From the NCBI RefSeq assembly GCF_900142825.1, contig NZ_FRCH01000002.1, positions 248,001 to 312,000 of the forward strand: 64,000 nucleotides of DNA. The letters are read 5' to 3'. The DNA comes from Rhodanobacter sp. OK091 (GTDB taxonomy: Bacteria > Pseudomonadota > Gammaproteobacteria > Xanthomonadales > Rhodanobacteraceae). Of this stretch, positions 1-9,414 are shown piece by piece (within the stretch, counting starts at the first letter, position 1; every line of letters begins with the position of its first letter). The translations under genes and the position numbers were made by a program. The notes under the pieces were generated by a model. The model worked only from the letters and a program-made list of their open reading frames with translations, ran no database searches and was not told the DNA's origin.

Positions 1-777
1 CTGGCAGACGATCCGGCGACCATCATGCGCGTCAGTACCGAGCCCGCACTCGACATCGGTCGGGACGGCTGCTTCGACGACAATGGCGTGATCCTGGGCG
101 ATATCGTCGATGCCCCGGGCGGCCTGCACATGTTCTATGTCGGCTTTCAGCGCGTGGCCAAGGCCAAGTTCCTGGCCTTTACCGGCCTGGCGGTTTCCAC
201 AGATGGCGGCGACCATTTCCGGCGCGTGCAGGAGACACCGATCCTGGGTCGCGCGCCCGGCCGAAGCACCATCGGCGCGGTGCACTCGGTCATCCACGAA
301 AACGGCCGCTGGCGCCTGTGGTATGCCGTCGGCGACGACTGGGAAATTATCGGCGGCCAACCCTTTCCGCGTTACCACATTCGCTATGTGGAGACGGATG
401 ATCTGAGGTCCATACCGCGCGAAGATCAGGTCTGCCTGCTGCCCCGCGGCAGCGAGTACCGCATCGGCCGGCCGCGTGTATATCGGCTCGGCGGCAAATA
501 CGTCATGTACTTCACGCGGGGCAATCTCGGCGGCGAATACTTTCCCGGGGTTGCGTACAGCGATGACGGCGTCCGCTGGGAACGCCGCGACGAGGAACTG
601 GGCATGACGCTGTCCACCAGCGGCTGGGATTCGCTGGTCATCTGCTATCCCGCGCTGATCCCGCAGCGGGACAAGCTGCTGATGTTCTACAACGGCAACG
701 ACATGGGGGTGGATGGATTCGGCGTGGCTGAGGCCGAGAGCGCCCACTTCGACGGTGGTGCGGATGTTCACGGTTAG
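1..777 (+). CDS. Glycosidase-like beta-propeller protein, 5'-truncated by the window edge
   Basis: The frame is open from the first base, so the gene starts upstream; about 258 residues are visible. They carry repeated blade-like segments of the kind SxDGxxF/W (STDGGDHF, YSDDGVRW) alternating with short aromatic strands such as RLWYAV and VMYFTRG. This pattern is typical of five-bladed propeller glycoside hydrolases (GH43/GH32-like and related 'predicted glycosidase' families). A role in sugar processing or binding for the adjacent polysaccharide locus is inferred from position. The catalytic acidic residues cannot be assigned. The end overlaps the next gene by 14 nt, which suggests one operon. 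An ATG at 25 exists but is probably internal. Confidence 0.65.
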   Translation: MADDPATIMRVSTEPALDIGRDGCFDDNGVILGDIVDAPGGLHMFYVGFQRVAKAKFLAFTGLAVSTDGGDHFRRVQETPILGRAPGRSTIGAVHSVIHENGRWRLWYAVGDDWEIIGGQPFPRYHIRYVETDDLRSIPREDQVCLLPRGSEYRIGRPRVYRLGGKYVMYFTRGNLGGEYFPGVAYSDDGVRWERRDEELGMTLSTSGWDSLVICYPALIPQRDKLLMFYNGNDMGVDGFGVAEAESAHFDGGADVHG

Positions 778-1696
778 GCCCTACGCCCAGGCCGACGCGA
801 ACGTCTGGGATGCGCTGGTCGAGCATTCCCGCAACGGCAATCTTCTGCATCGGCGCGGCTACATGGATTACCACGCCGATCGTTTCGTCGACCGGTCATT
901 GATCGTCGAGCGGAACGGCGAAGCCGTGGCCGTTTTTCCCGCGAACATCCGCGATAACCTGGTGACAAGTCACGGCGGCCTTACCTATGCCGGACTTATA
1001 TCGACGCAAGCCTTGCGCGCCGAATCGACGCTTGCCGTATTCGAGCAGATCGGCAACCACTATCGCGCGCTCGGCGTGGAAAGCGTCATCTACAAGGCGG
1101 TACCGCATGTGTTTCACGCCTATCCGGCCGAAGAGGATCTGTATGCGCTGGATCGGCTGGGAGCGCGGCTGAAGCGTCGCGATCTTTCCTCGGTCATCCC
1201 GTTGCGGGAAACATTTCACTTCACGCAGGGGCGTAGGCACGCGATCGACAAGGCAAGAAAGGCGGGCCTCCGAGTGCAGGCCAGCGCCGATCCGGCGGCT
1301 TTTCACGAGCTGCTTTCGGAAGTGCTGGGCAAGCACGATACCCAGCCGACCCACAGCCTGCAGGAGCTACGCATGCTGCAGGCGCGTTTTCCGCAGCGGA
1401 TCGTGTTGCACGAGGCACGCCGCGAGGACGTCTTGCTGGCGGGCGTTCTTGTCTATGATTTCGGCAGGGTCGTGCACACCCAGTACATGGCTGCCTCGGA
1501 GGAGGGACGCCGCATGGATGCGCTCAGTTTTCTGCTGGCAGAATTGATAGTCGGCATCTACACGGACAGGGCGTATTTCAGCTTCGGCATTTCGACCGAA
1601 CAGGAAGGGCGAGTGCTCAACGGCGGCCTGATCGCGCAGAAGGAATATTTCGGCGCGCGGGCTGTCGTGCACGATTTTTACGAGTGGCGGCTGTGA
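764..1696 (+). CDS. GNAT/FemAB-type acyltransferase
   Basis: A 310-residue protein with two GNAT-like halves. The N-terminal part has a long beta-rich stretch (residues about 30-90). The C-terminal part has [12 protein letters not shown] (about 157-168) and a terminal region ending in [27 protein letters not shown] sequence, the layout of Acetyltransf_6/FemAB-like proteins that N-acylate amino sugars or peptides. The ATG at 764 was chosen because it overlaps the upstream stop and is followed directly by the conserved-looking MFTVRPY start; a longer frame from 713 has no GNAT-like sequence before it. The stop overlaps the first ATG of the aminotransferase (TGATG). Acylation of the amino sugar made by that enzyme is an inference. 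Confidence 0.7.
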   Translation: MFTVRPYAQADANVWDALVEHSRNGNLLHRRGYMDYHADRFVDRSLIVERNGEAVAVFPANIRDNLVTSHGGLTYAGLISTQALRAESTLAVFEQIGNHYRALGVESVIYKAVPHVFHAYPAEEDLYALDRLGARLKRRDLSSVIPLRETFHFTQGRRHAIDKARKAGLRVQASADPAAFHELLSEVLGKHDTQPTHSLQELRMLQARFPQRIVLHEARREDVLLAGVLVYDFGRVVHTQYMAASEEGRRMDALSFLLAELIVGIYTDRAYFSFGISTEQEGRVLNGGLIAQKEYFGARAVVHDFYEWRL

Positions 1697-2853
1697 TGAA
1701 AGTCGACCCGATGAAGACCGTTCCGATGGAGGCGACTCCGATGGATATCCCGTTCCTCAGCCTCAAGGACGTCAACGCGCGATACGCCGACGAGCTGAAG
1801 GCTGCTGCTGCGCGGGTTATCGATTCAGGTTGGTATGTGCTCGGCGATGAAGTGGTGTCCTTCGAGCGCGAGTTCGCCGCGTATTGCGGCGCGAGCCACG
1901 CCGTGGGGGTGGGGAACGGGCTCGATGCACTTTCGCTGATCCTGCGCGGTTACAAGGAACTCGGTGTCATCGAAGAAGGCGACGAGGTCATCGTGCCGGG
2001 CAATACCTTCATTGCCAGCTTTCTCGCCATTACCGAAAACAGGCTCGTGCCGGTTCCCGTGGAGCCCGATCCGGCGACGTTCAACCTGGATCCGGCTGGC
2101 GTGGAGGCCGCCATCGGGCCACGCACACGCGCCATCATGGCGGTACATCTGTATGGCCAGTTGGCAGATATGTCGGCTTTGACGGCGTTGGCCCGACGGC
2201 ACAAATTGCTGCTGATCGAAGACGCGGCGCAGGCGCACGGGGCGATCAGCGGCGGACGCAAGGCCGGTGCGTTTGGCGATGCAGCGGCCTTCAGTTTTTT
2301 TCCCACCAAGAATCTTGGCGCACTGGGCGATGGTGGCGCCGTGGTGACCGGCGATACCGCGCTGGCGCAGCGGATCGCTGCCTTGCGCAACTACGGTTCC
2401 GATGTGAAGTACCACCATCTTTTCCAGGGCCTCAATTCGCGGCTTGACGAAATGCAGGCCGCCATGCTGCGGGTAAAGCTGAAATACCTCGACGAGGACA
2501 TCGCGTGGCGCCGCCGGGTGGCACGCCGCTATCGCGAGGGCATCCGTCATGCGCATATCCAGTTGCCGGTGGTGGCACGGGAGGAACAGCACGTCTGGCA
2601 TCTTTTCGTGGTTCGCTGCGCTCACCGCGATGCCTTGCAGCGGCATCTGCAAGCGCATGGCATACAGACCCAGGTGCACTATCCGGTGCCGCCGCACCGG
2701 CAGCCGGCCTATGCCGCCTTGCGGGACTCTCATCTGCCGTTGACGGAACGATTGCACGATGAAGTGCTGAGTCTTCCGATGGGACCGACGCAGAGCGAGG
2801 ACGCCGCGGACAGGGTGATCGAAGCCTGCCAGGCGTTTGAGTGCCCGGTATGA
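1696..2853 (+). CDS. DegT/DnrJ/EryC1/StrS-family sugar aminotransferase
   Basis: A PLP-dependent aminotransferase of the family that converts nucleotide-linked keto-sugars to amino sugars. Landmarks are [10 protein letters not shown] at the N terminus, WYVLGDEV, the GVGNGLDAL phosphate-binding turn, EDAAQAHGA, and the Schiff-base lysine in [15 protein letters not shown]. It most resembles dTDP-3-keto-6-deoxyhexose transaminases (FdtB/QdtB/WecE type); the exact substrate cannot be read from sequence. Two starts are possible. The ATG at 1696 overlaps the upstream stop. The ATG at 1741 has a good GGAGG eight bases upstream and begins right at the family's usual N terminus, so it may be the true one, giving 370 residues. 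The stop overlaps the wzx start as ATGA. Confidence 0.9.
   Translation: MKVDPMKTVPMEATPMDIPFLSLKDVNARYADELKAAAARVIDSGWYVLGDEVVSFEREFAAYCGASHAVGVGNGLDALSLILRGYKELGVIEEGDEVIVPGNTFIASFLAITENRLVPVPVEPDPATFNLDPAGVEAAIGPRTRAIMAVHLYGQLADMSALTALARRHKLLLIEDAAQAHGAISGGRKAGAFGDAAAFSFFPTKNLGALGDGGAVVTGDTALAQRIAALRNYGSDVKYHHLFQGLNSRLDEMQAAMLRVKLKYLDEDIAWRRRVARRYREGIRHAHIQLPVVAREEQHVWHLFVVRCAHRDALQRHLQAHGIQTQVHYPVPPHRQPAYAALRDSHLPLTERLHDEVLSLPMGPTQSEDAADRVIEACQAFECPV
1728..1732 (+). promoter_or_regulatory. Shine-Dalgarno site supporting the 1741 start of the aminotransferase
   Basis: GGAGG lies eight bases before the ATG at 1741, whereas the ATG at 1696 has only a weak upstream match. It therefore favours the internal start that matches the family's N terminus. 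Confidence 0.5.
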
Positions 2854-4100
2854 ACATCGTACGCACCGGCTTCTATACCACCCTGGCTACCGCTGCTCGG
2901 CTGCTTGCGGGTCTGGTCGTGATCAAGCTGGTGGCCTGGTTTGCCGGGCCCGTGGGTGTGGGCAAGCTGGGCCAGTTCATGAGCCTCATGTCGTTGCTGG
3001 CCGTGCTGGCCGGTGGCGGCATCAGCGCCGGCATCGTCAAATACGTCGCCGAGTACCGCCACGATACGCAGAAATTGTCGCGCCTCCTAGCCGCTGCGCT
3101 CTGGTACGCGCTCTGCGCATCCTGCGTGATGGGCGGTGTCACGCTACTGTTCAGTCGGCAGATCGCGCTCTGGCTGCTGGGCGATCCGGGTTACGCGAGC
3201 CTGATCCGCGTACTCGCCGTGGCCCAGCTCGGCATCGCACTGGTCAACTACATTCTGGCCGTGATCAACGGTTTCATGGACGTGCGTCGGCTGGCTTTCA
3301 TCCAGGTGCTGGGGTCGGCTCTCAGCATCGTGCTGGTGGTCGGGCTGTCGCGCTGGCTGCATCTGTACGGCGCGCTGCTGGCACTGGTCACAGGCCAGGT
3401 ACTGTGCCTGGCCATCGGCTTGCCCGCGTGGCGGCGAAGCCCCTACTTCCAGCCCAGCATGCTGAGGATGCATTTCGATCGCGAAATGACTCGGCGGCTC
3501 GCCGCCTTTTCGGTGATGACGCTCAGCTCCGCCTTGCTGCCGCCCTTGATCAATATAGCGGTACGCGATCACCTCGCTGTCCGGTTCGGCTGGGAGCAGG
3601 TCGGCTACTGGCAGGCCGTGAGCAAGGTGTCGGACGCCTACCTGCTGTTCCTCACCACGGCCATCAACATCTACTACCTGCCCAAGCTGGCATCGACGCA
3701 CGAGCGCGCATCCCTGTTGCTTGAACTGCGTAACGCCTACCGCTACCTGCTGCCTGCGGTCGTCGCGCTGGCGGCCGTGGTCTATGTCATGAGAGGCTGG
3801 GTGACACGGTTGCTGTTCAGCGCGGACTTCGCGTCCGCCAACGCATTGTACGGACCGCAGCTGATGGGCGATGTCGTCAAGATCGCATCCTTCATTCTCT
3901 CCTACGTCATGCTGGCCAAGGCCATGACACGGCTGTTCGTGATATCCGAGTTCGTGTTTGCCGCGAGCTATCTGGCGCTGGTCTATGTGTTTACCGCGCA
4001 CTTCGGCCTGGTCGGCGCGATGTACGCGTTCACCATCAACTATCTGCTCTATCTCGCGTTCAACGTGCTGGTGGTACGACGCTACCTGGGAGGGATGTGA
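2850..4100 (+). CDS. wzx: Wzx-type lipid-linked oligosaccharide flippase
   Basis: A 416-residue integral membrane protein with about twelve hydrophobic segments. The N-terminal layout ([19 protein letters not shown], then [11 protein letters not shown] and [17 protein letters not shown]) matches the WzxE/O-antigen translocase branch of the MOP superfamily. It should move undecaprenyl-diphosphate-linked repeat units from the cytoplasmic to the periplasmic face of the inner membrane. The start at 2850 overlaps the upstream stop as ATGA, and its own stop overlaps the next ATG as TGATG, so translation of the three genes is probably coupled. The close link to a DegT aminotransferase mirrors the wecE-wzxE pair of enterobacterial common antigen. 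Confidence 0.88.
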   Translation: MNIVRTGFYTTLATAARLLAGLVVIKLVAWFAGPVGVGKLGQFMSLMSLLAVLAGGGISAGIVKYVAEYRHDTQKLSRLLAAALWYALCASCVMGGVTLLFSRQIALWLLGDPGYASLIRVLAVAQLGIALVNYILAVINGFMDVRRLAFIQVLGSALSIVLVVGLSRWLHLYGALLALVTGQVLCLAIGLPAWRRSPYFQPSMLRMHFDREMTRRLAAFSVMTLSSALLPPLINIAVRDHLAVRFGWEQVGYWQAVSKVSDAYLLFLTTAINIYYLPKLASTHERASLLLELRNAYRYLLPAVVALAAVVYVMRGWVTRLLFSADFASANALYGPQLMGDVVKIASFILSYVMLAKAMTRLFVISEFVFAASYLALVYVFTAHFGLVGAMYAFTINYLLYLAFNVLVVRRYLGGM

Positions 4101-5050
4101 TGTCGGCCTTTGATGCATCGAAAGACACGGCGGCCATGCCGCTGGTCTCCGTGCTCATCCCCGCGTTCAACCACGAGCGTTTCGTGCAGCGCTGTCTGGA
4201 TAGCGTGCTGGAAGATCCTTATCCGGCCAAGGAGCTCATCATCATCGACGATGGGTCGACCGACAAAACCGGCGAAAGGATCGCCGATTGGGTGGCGACG
4301 CATTGCATGGATCTTCCGATCGAGTATGTGCGTCGGGACAACAGGGGCATCGCAGCGACCTTGAACGAACTGGTGGCGCGAGCGAGCGGAGAGTTCCTGC
4401 GTCCGGGCGCCAGCGACGACTACCTGTTGCCAGGAGGTCTCGCTGCGCAGGTCCGCTACCTGCTCTCGCATCCGGACAAGGGGGCGGTGATCGGAGATTC
4501 GATCGTCATCGATCAGGATGGGAACAAACTCCATGACAGCGGCATGCGCGATCTTCACGGCGCCGACAAGAGCCTCTATCGGTCGGACGACGGCATACGC
4601 CGCGCCGTCATCAGCCAGTGGGCCATCGGCGGTCCGGTCGCCTTGATGAGAAGGAGCGCGCTGGACACCGTCGACCGCTGGAGCGAAGGCCTGCGCATCG
4701 AAGACTGGGATCTCTTTCTTCGCCTGGCGGCCCGTGATGCGCTTGGCTTCATCGACGTCAGCGTCTGCGCCTACCGCATTCACAGCAGCAACCTCAGCAA
4801 GACGCGGCATGCGGCGACCCGGGTCATCAACCTGGTCGAGTCGAGACAGGTCGCGATACGTCGGGCGTGTCTGTTCGGTGAACCCTACAGAACTTTGCTC
4901 AGGGCGCAGTCGCATTACATCGGCGCCAAGATTTCGTTCCTGCAGAGGCAGTGGGGGGCGCTGGCGCTGCACATGCTGGCGTATCTATCGCTGATGATCC
5001 TGTCGAAGGTCAGGTTCCCCTCCGCAAACCACGGTGCGGAGGCGACATGA
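4100..5050 (+). CDS. Family 2 glycosyltransferase
   Basis: A 316-residue inverting GT-A glycosyltransferase. The nucleotide-binding motif VSVLIPAFNHERFV is at about residues 16-29 and the first acidic motif is IIDDGSTD (48-55). The second acidic motif is unusual: GASDDYLLPGG in place of the common LDxDD. The acceptor-side motif RIEDWDLFLRL follows near residue 200. A C-terminal hydrophobic stretch (LHMLAYLSLMILS) could anchor it to the membrane. It likely adds one sugar to the lipid-linked repeat unit. The start is the ATG that overlaps the wzx stop; the stop overlaps the start of the polymerase as ATGA. Confidence 0.88.
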   Translation: MSAFDASKDTAAMPLVSVLIPAFNHERFVQRCLDSVLEDPYPAKELIIIDDGSTDKTGERIADWVATHCMDLPIEYVRRDNRGIAATLNELVARASGEFLRPGASDDYLLPGGLAAQVRYLLSHPDKGAVIGDSIVIDQDGNKLHDSGMRDLHGADKSLYRSDDGIRRAVISQWAIGGPVALMRRSALDTVDRWSEGLRIEDWDLFLRLAARDALGFIDVSVCAYRIHSSNLSKTRHAATRVINLVESRQVAIRRACLFGEPYRTLLRAQSHYIGAKISFLQRQWGALALHMLAYLSLMILSKVRFPSANHGAEAT

Positions 5051-6210
5051 AACGCTTGCTGTGTCTTCCCTCGACGTATCTCGGGCTGCCGATCCTGCTT
5101 GCGTGCGGGCTTACCTGGCTTACTTACGATCTCTCCGTCGATTACCTGCGAGGCCTGCTTCTGCTGGCAGCGAGCGCATCGGTCATCGTGTTGTTCGACG
5201 TATATGCGGGCGTAAGGATTCCCGAGCCCGTGCGATTCCGTGCGCGTCATTACGCCGGTACTCGCGACTCGTTCGTCGCGCTGGCTTTTGCGGGGCTGAT
5301 CGCTTTTTTCTGCCTGATTGATCTCACGCTGTTCCCGATTCCGCTGCTCGACAAGCCCTCGTCGTATGCCTTGATGGAAGGTGGCCGCGAACATGTCCGG
5401 CACATTTCGGATATGTGCTGGGTGCTTCCGCCGATCGGGCTGCTCTGTGCCAGGAGCAAGTGGCTGCGCAACATGCTCATCGTCATCGGCTTTCTGTTCC
5501 CGGTGCTGGTGATCGACCGGAACAGGCTCTTCGCTAGCGTGTTTTCGTTTGCGCTCGTCATCATGTTGCGACGTGACGAGGCAAGGCCGCTGCCGTGGAA
5601 AAGTGTCGGTTTTCTGGCGATCGCAGGCAGCAGCGTTTTCTCGGTCCTCGGCATCCTGCGATCCGGGCCACTGGAAAACATCACGCTGCCTTTCAGTGCC
5701 ATGTACCGGGCTGCTCCGCTGGGCATCAAGTGGCTGCTGCTTTACGGCAGCGCCGGCCCCTACAACTTCAGCGCCATCCTGACCAAGCATTACTCCAACG
5801 CCAACTTTCTCATCAATCAGGTGGTTCCCCTGAAGGGATCCGTCGTGACCGCCGGGACGGACATCCCGCTGGACGCGCCGACCATCAACGTGGGTACGGA
5901 GTTCTTTCCGTTCCTCATGGCGCTGGGTCCGGTTGGCGCGGTGGCTGCCATCTTCGTGCTGTACGGCTTGCTGCTGTGGAGCGTGCGGCGCCTTCGCCCG
6001 ACCGTACCGCTGTTTTCCCTGCTGATTTTTCTGCGTGTTTCCTACGTGTGCGTGATGTCGCCCTTCGCGCCACAGGCCTTCACGTGGACGAATGCCGGTT
6101 TCATCGGCCTGTGTCTTTCCATGCAGGTTCTCGTCGCATGGCTGCCGAACAGGAGGTTGCAGAAACCGATAGGCGACGGGCAGGGAGAGGCCTCCGCGAC
6201 AGCCGTGTAA
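5047..6210 (+). CDS. wzy: Wzy-like O-antigen/oligosaccharide repeat-unit polymerase
   Basis: A 387-residue membrane protein with roughly ten hydrophobic segments and a large periplasmic-type loop (FSAILTKHYSNANFLINQ through the FFPFLMALG segment), which is the topology of Wzy polymerases. Wzy proteins are too divergent for motif-based proof. The call rests on topology and on position between the flippase and glycosyltransferase on one side and the Wzz gene on the other. The ATG at 5047 overlaps the preceding stop (ATGA). A paired arginine pattern (DRNRLFAS) between membrane segments is also common in the family. Confidence 0.7.
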   Translation: MKRLLCLPSTYLGLPILLACGLTWLTYDLSVDYLRGLLLLAASASVIVLFDVYAGVRIPEPVRFRARHYAGTRDSFVALAFAGLIAFFCLIDLTLFPIPLLDKPSSYALMEGGREHVRHISDMCWVLPPIGLLCARSKWLRNMLIVIGFLFPVLVIDRNRLFASVFSFALVIMLRRDEARPLPWKSVGFLAIAGSSVFSVLGILRSGPLENITLPFSAMYRAAPLGIKWLLLYGSAGPYNFSAILTKHYSNANFLINQVVPLKGSVVTAGTDIPLDAPTINVGTEFFPFLMALGPVGAVAAIFVLYGLLLWSVRRLRPTVPLFSLLIFLRVSYVCVMSPFAPQAFTWTNAGFIGLCLSMQVLVAWLPNRRLQKPIGDGQGEASATAV

Positions 6211-6247
6211 ATCATGTCTCCACCATCTTTCCAGCGAGTACAGAACC

Positions 6248-7090
6248 ATGGAACAAGACGAAATCTATCTGATCGATCTCTGGCGGATATTCTCCCGCGA
6301 GTGGAAATGGTTTGTGGCAGTGCTGGTCGTGGCACTGGTCTGTACGTATGCGTTTGCGCATCGGGCAAAGAACCAGTGGGAGGCGACCGCCTGGATCCAG
6401 ATCGGGCAGGTCGGGCAGGTGCCGTCGGGCCAGGATCCGAAGACCGAGTCGTTGGCTAGGGTTGTCGAGCGCCTGCAAATGGTGCCTTTCGAAAACGAGG
6501 TGATGAACAGCCTCGGCTTTTCGCCTGACTCACCCGAAGCCGGCCTTTATCGCAAAAGCATCAAGCTGGATCCGTTGCCTTACGCCGGCCCACTTATCCG
6601 GATGACCTTGCGGGCGTATTCGCCGCAACAGGCCCGTCAATTCGCCCTGGCGACGGTCAATCAGCTGCGGGCGATCCATCAGCACCTCGAAACGACGCCG
6701 TTGCAGCTGGCCAACGCACGGCTCGAAGAAATCCAGGCCGATTTGCGCAATGCGCAAGCCGAGCGGGATCGATTGCAGCAGGCCGTCGCGCCCGGAAGCA
6801 AGGACGACACGGGCAGCAAAAGCATCCAGAACCCGTTGCTCGCCAGTGTGTTGCTGACCAGCAAAAACGCGGAGATTCGCAACTTGCAGCTGGCCAGAAG
6901 CGATCTCCTCGATCGCCTCAGTGCCACGTATACGTACGAAACATCGCTGCTGGGCTCCATCTATGTTCCCAAAAACAGGGCATCTCCGAATTTGGTGTTG
7001 ATATGGGGTGCTGGCATCTTGCTGGGGGGGTTCCTGGGCGGATTGGTCGCCTTGGCCAGAAACGCTGTGCGGCGCCGAGTGCACAGATAG
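6248..7090 (+). CDS. wzz: Wzz-type chain-length determinant protein
   Basis: A 280-residue protein with an N-terminal Wzz domain (DEIYLIDLWRIFSREWK, first membrane helix about 21-38), a periplasmic helical region with an evident coiled-coil (about 130-165, rich in QLANARLEEIQADLRNAQAE-like heptads), and a second membrane helix near the C terminus (LIWGAGILLGGFLGGLVALA). It lacks the proline-rich motif before TM2 and the cytoplasmic tyrosine-kinase domain of PCP-2 proteins, so it is a short polysaccharide co-polymerase. It should control the modal length of the polymer made by the upstream Wzy. It is separated from wzy by 37 nt and is the last clear gene of the polysaccharide operon. Confidence 0.85.
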   Translation: MEQDEIYLIDLWRIFSREWKWFVAVLVVALVCTYAFAHRAKNQWEATAWIQIGQVGQVPSGQDPKTESLARVVERLQMVPFENEVMNSLGFSPDSPEAGLYRKSIKLDPLPYAGPLIRMTLRAYSPQQARQFALATVNQLRAIHQHLETTPLQLANARLEEIQADLRNAQAERDRLQQAVAPGSKDDTGSKSIQNPLLASVLLTSKNAEIRNLQLARSDLLDRLSATYTYETSLLGSIYVPKNRASPNLVLIWGAGILLGGFLGGLVALARNAVRRRVHR

Positions 7091-7298
7091 TGCTGTCGCC
7101 CTCATGGTCATGGAAATGCAGCTCGCCCGGAAGCCACGTATCCATATGGGCCGGCTGCATTCAACCAAAACGGCCAATACAGGCACTCACGATGCAGATC
7201 AGTGAAAAATGCCGAGGCTGATGCCACGGATCGACCGGAGGTTCGCCCTGGATGCCGTTGCGAATCATGGACGGTCTGCCGGTGGAACGGAGATCGAT

Positions 7299-8183
7299 AT
7301 GAGTGGGCAACCCAAGCTTGAAATCGTGCGCCAGGCGGTATCCGACGCCAGCGTTCGTCAACGCCCACGGAATGCGCCCCTGGACGACGCGCAGCTGCTC
7401 GAAACGCAGCGCGCCTTCGATAGCGTCGCCGCCGACTATGACGGGCCGCGCGGCAACAACGAGCTGATCCAGCGCATGCGGCTGACCTTGTGGGACACCG
7501 TGCACAGCGAGGTGCCGGCCGACGCCCGCCTGCTCGACCTGGGCTGCGGCACCGGCATCGACACGGTCGAGTTCGTGCGGCGCGGTTTCCATGTCGTCGC
7601 CACCGACTGGTCGCCACAGATGGTCGAGCGTACGCGGACGCGCGTCGCCGCTGCGGGGCTGCAGTCCCGCGCAACGGCGGTGCACCTCGGCGTGCAGCAG
7701 CTCGACCAGCTCGAAGGCGAGTTCGATGGCATCTATTCGAACTTCGGCCCGTTGAACTGCGCGCCGGACCTTCGCGCCGTCGCGGCCGAATGCGCGCGCC
7801 TGCTTCGTCCCGGCGGCACCTTGGTTTTTTCGGTAATGGGACGAATCTGCCCATGGGAGCTGGTGCATTACGCGCTGCGGGGCCGCTTCAAGCGGGCCGG
7901 CGTGCGCGCCGCGCGAGGCGCGACCGCGGTGGGGATGAACCATCACACGATCTGGACTTATTACTACCTGCCGCGCGAGTTCTACCGTGCCTTCGCGGAA
8001 CACTTTTCGCTGCAGAGCTATCGCGCGCTGAGCCTGTTCATGCCGCCGCCTTACCTGGTGGACTACTACCGCCGTCGCCGCCGCTGGTGCGAGCGGCTGG
8101 GCCGGCTCGACGACCGCCTGGGCGCCACGCCGCTGCTGCGCGACATGGGCGACCACTTCCTGATCGTGATGCGGCGGCGCTGA
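7299..8183 (+). CDS. Class I SAM-dependent methyltransferase
   Basis: A 294-residue protein with a Rossmann methyltransferase core. Motif I is LLDLGCGTGIDTV (about 78-90), followed by HVVATDWSPQMV (motif II) and [16 protein letters not shown] (motif IV/post-I). The C-terminal half is long and tyrosine-rich (MNHHTIWTYYYLP; PYLVDYYRRRRRW), as in the small-molecule or lipid O-/N-methyltransferases found near polysaccharide loci. The ATG at 7299 has ACGGAG upstream; a reading frame continues upstream from 7209 but shows no domain. It heads the + strand half of the unusual 7-24 kb cluster. Its substrate is unknown. Confidence 0.85.
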   Translation: MSGQPKLEIVRQAVSDASVRQRPRNAPLDDAQLLETQRAFDSVAADYDGPRGNNELIQRMRLTLWDTVHSEVPADARLLDLGCGTGIDTVEFVRRGFHVVATDWSPQMVERTRTRVAAAGLQSRATAVHLGVQQLDQLEGEFDGIYSNFGPLNCAPDLRAVAAECARLLRPGGTLVFSVMGRICPWELVHYALRGRFKRAGVRAARGATAVGMNHHTIWTYYYLPREFYRAFAEHFSLQSYRALSLFMPPPYLVDYYRRRRRWCERLGRLDDRLGATPLLRDMGDHFLIVMRRR

Positions 8184-8187
8184 GCTC

Positions 8188-9414
8188 ATGGACATTCTCC
8201 AGGCAGCGATGGACGTCAGCTTGTGCCGTGCGGTCTCGGTCACGACGGAAGCCAGCTCGCGTTTACCGCTGCCGATCCGGGCAGGGCGGATCGGCTCGTC
8301 GCTGGCCGCGCGGGCGTACCGGGTCGATCTGCGCGACCATCTGATCTTTCCCGGCATGATCAACGCGCACGAGCACCTGCACGTCAACACCGTTCCGCCG
8401 CTGAAAGCCGCTGCGCCCTTTCCCAACAGCTACGCCTGGATTGCGGCGTTTCAGGCCCATTTCGAGGAGCCCGCCGTCATCGCCGCGCTGCAGGTGCCGA
8501 AGGAATTGCGGCTGCAGCACGGGGCGCTGAAGAATCTGCTTGCCGGCACCACCTGCGTGGTGCATCACGATCCCTGGCATCCGGCGCTGGACGCGACGAA
8601 TTTTCCAGTCACGTTGCTGCGCGATTACGGCTGGAGTTACGCGCTGGGCTGGCCCGGTTACGGGCCGCCGGCGCAGCAGAGCTTTGCCGCCACGCCCACC
8701 GACCGGCCCTGGCTGATCCATCTGGCCGAGGGTACCGATGCGACGGCGCAGTCGGAGTTGGTCCAGCTCGAACAGCTCGGATGCCTGGCCGCGAACAGCG
8801 TGCTGATCCATGGCGTGGGCCTGCGCGAGCGGGACATCGATCGGGTGATCGCCAGCGGCGCGGCGGTGGTCTGGTGTCCCAGCAGCAACCACGCCTTGCT
8901 AGGGAAGTCGCTGGATCCGCGGCGCCTTTGCGCGGCCGGCCGGCTTGCCCTGGGCAGCGACTCGCGGCTCAGCGGCGCGCGCGATCTGCTCGAGGAAATG
9001 CGCGGCATCGCCGCTCGCCGCGAGCTCAATCCCAGGCAACTGCTGGGGCTGGTCACGACCCAGGCCGCACGCATTCTGCGGCTGCCCGCCGGTGGCAGCC
9101 TTGCGTCGGGAGCGCCGGCGGATCTGGTGATTGTCGAGGACCGCGGCGGCGATGAGAGGTGCGGCCTGGTGGGCATCGAGCGCAGCCAGATCCGTGCCGT
9201 GGCGCGCAATGGCGTTCCCCGTATCGCCGATCCGGATTTCGCCGAATGGTTTGCGGTCGCCGGCATGGAAGCGGTGCCGGTGACATTGGACGGCAAACCG
9301 AAGCTGCTGGCCAAGCCGCTGGCCGAACCGGCGCTGGTCGCGCTCGAACCCGGACTCGAACTGGTCGCCGATCTGAATGAGCGCGATCTCATCATGGAGG
9401 CCCGATGCCAGTGA
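8188..9414 (+). CDS. Metal-dependent amidohydrolase (cytosine-deaminase-like superfamily)
   Basis: A 408-residue TIM-barrel amidohydrolase. Metal ligands are recognisable in order: HEHLH at about 61-65 after GMINA, HLAEG (178-182), IHGVGL (207-212), and GSDSRLSG (256-263) supplying the catalytic aspartate. It should hydrolyse a C-N bond (deamination, or opening of a cyclic amide or imide). It starts four bases after the upstream methyltransferase stop and overlaps the next methyltransferase by 10 nt, so all three are probably translated together. An amidohydrolase between two methyltransferases and a radical SAM enzyme suggests small-molecule or modified-sugar chemistry rather than pyrimidine salvage, but that is inference. 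Confidence 0.85.
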   Translation: MDILQAAMDVSLCRAVSVTTEASSRLPLPIRAGRIGSSLAARAYRVDLRDHLIFPGMINAHEHLHVNTVPPLKAAAPFPNSYAWIAAFQAHFEEPAVIAALQVPKELRLQHGALKNLLAGTTCVVHHDPWHPALDATNFPVTLLRDYGWSYALGWPGYGPPAQQSFAATPTDRPWLIHLAEGTDATAQSELVQLEQLGCLAANSVLIHGVGLRERDIDRVIASGAAVVWCPSSNHALLGKSLDPRRLCAAGRLALGSDSRLSGARDLLEEMRGIAARRELNPRQLLGLVTTQAARILRLPAGGSLASGAPADLVIVEDRGGDERCGLVGIERSQIRAVARNGVPRIADPDFAEWFAVAGMEAVPVTLDGKPKLLAKPLAEPALVALEPGLELVADLNERDLIMEARCQ

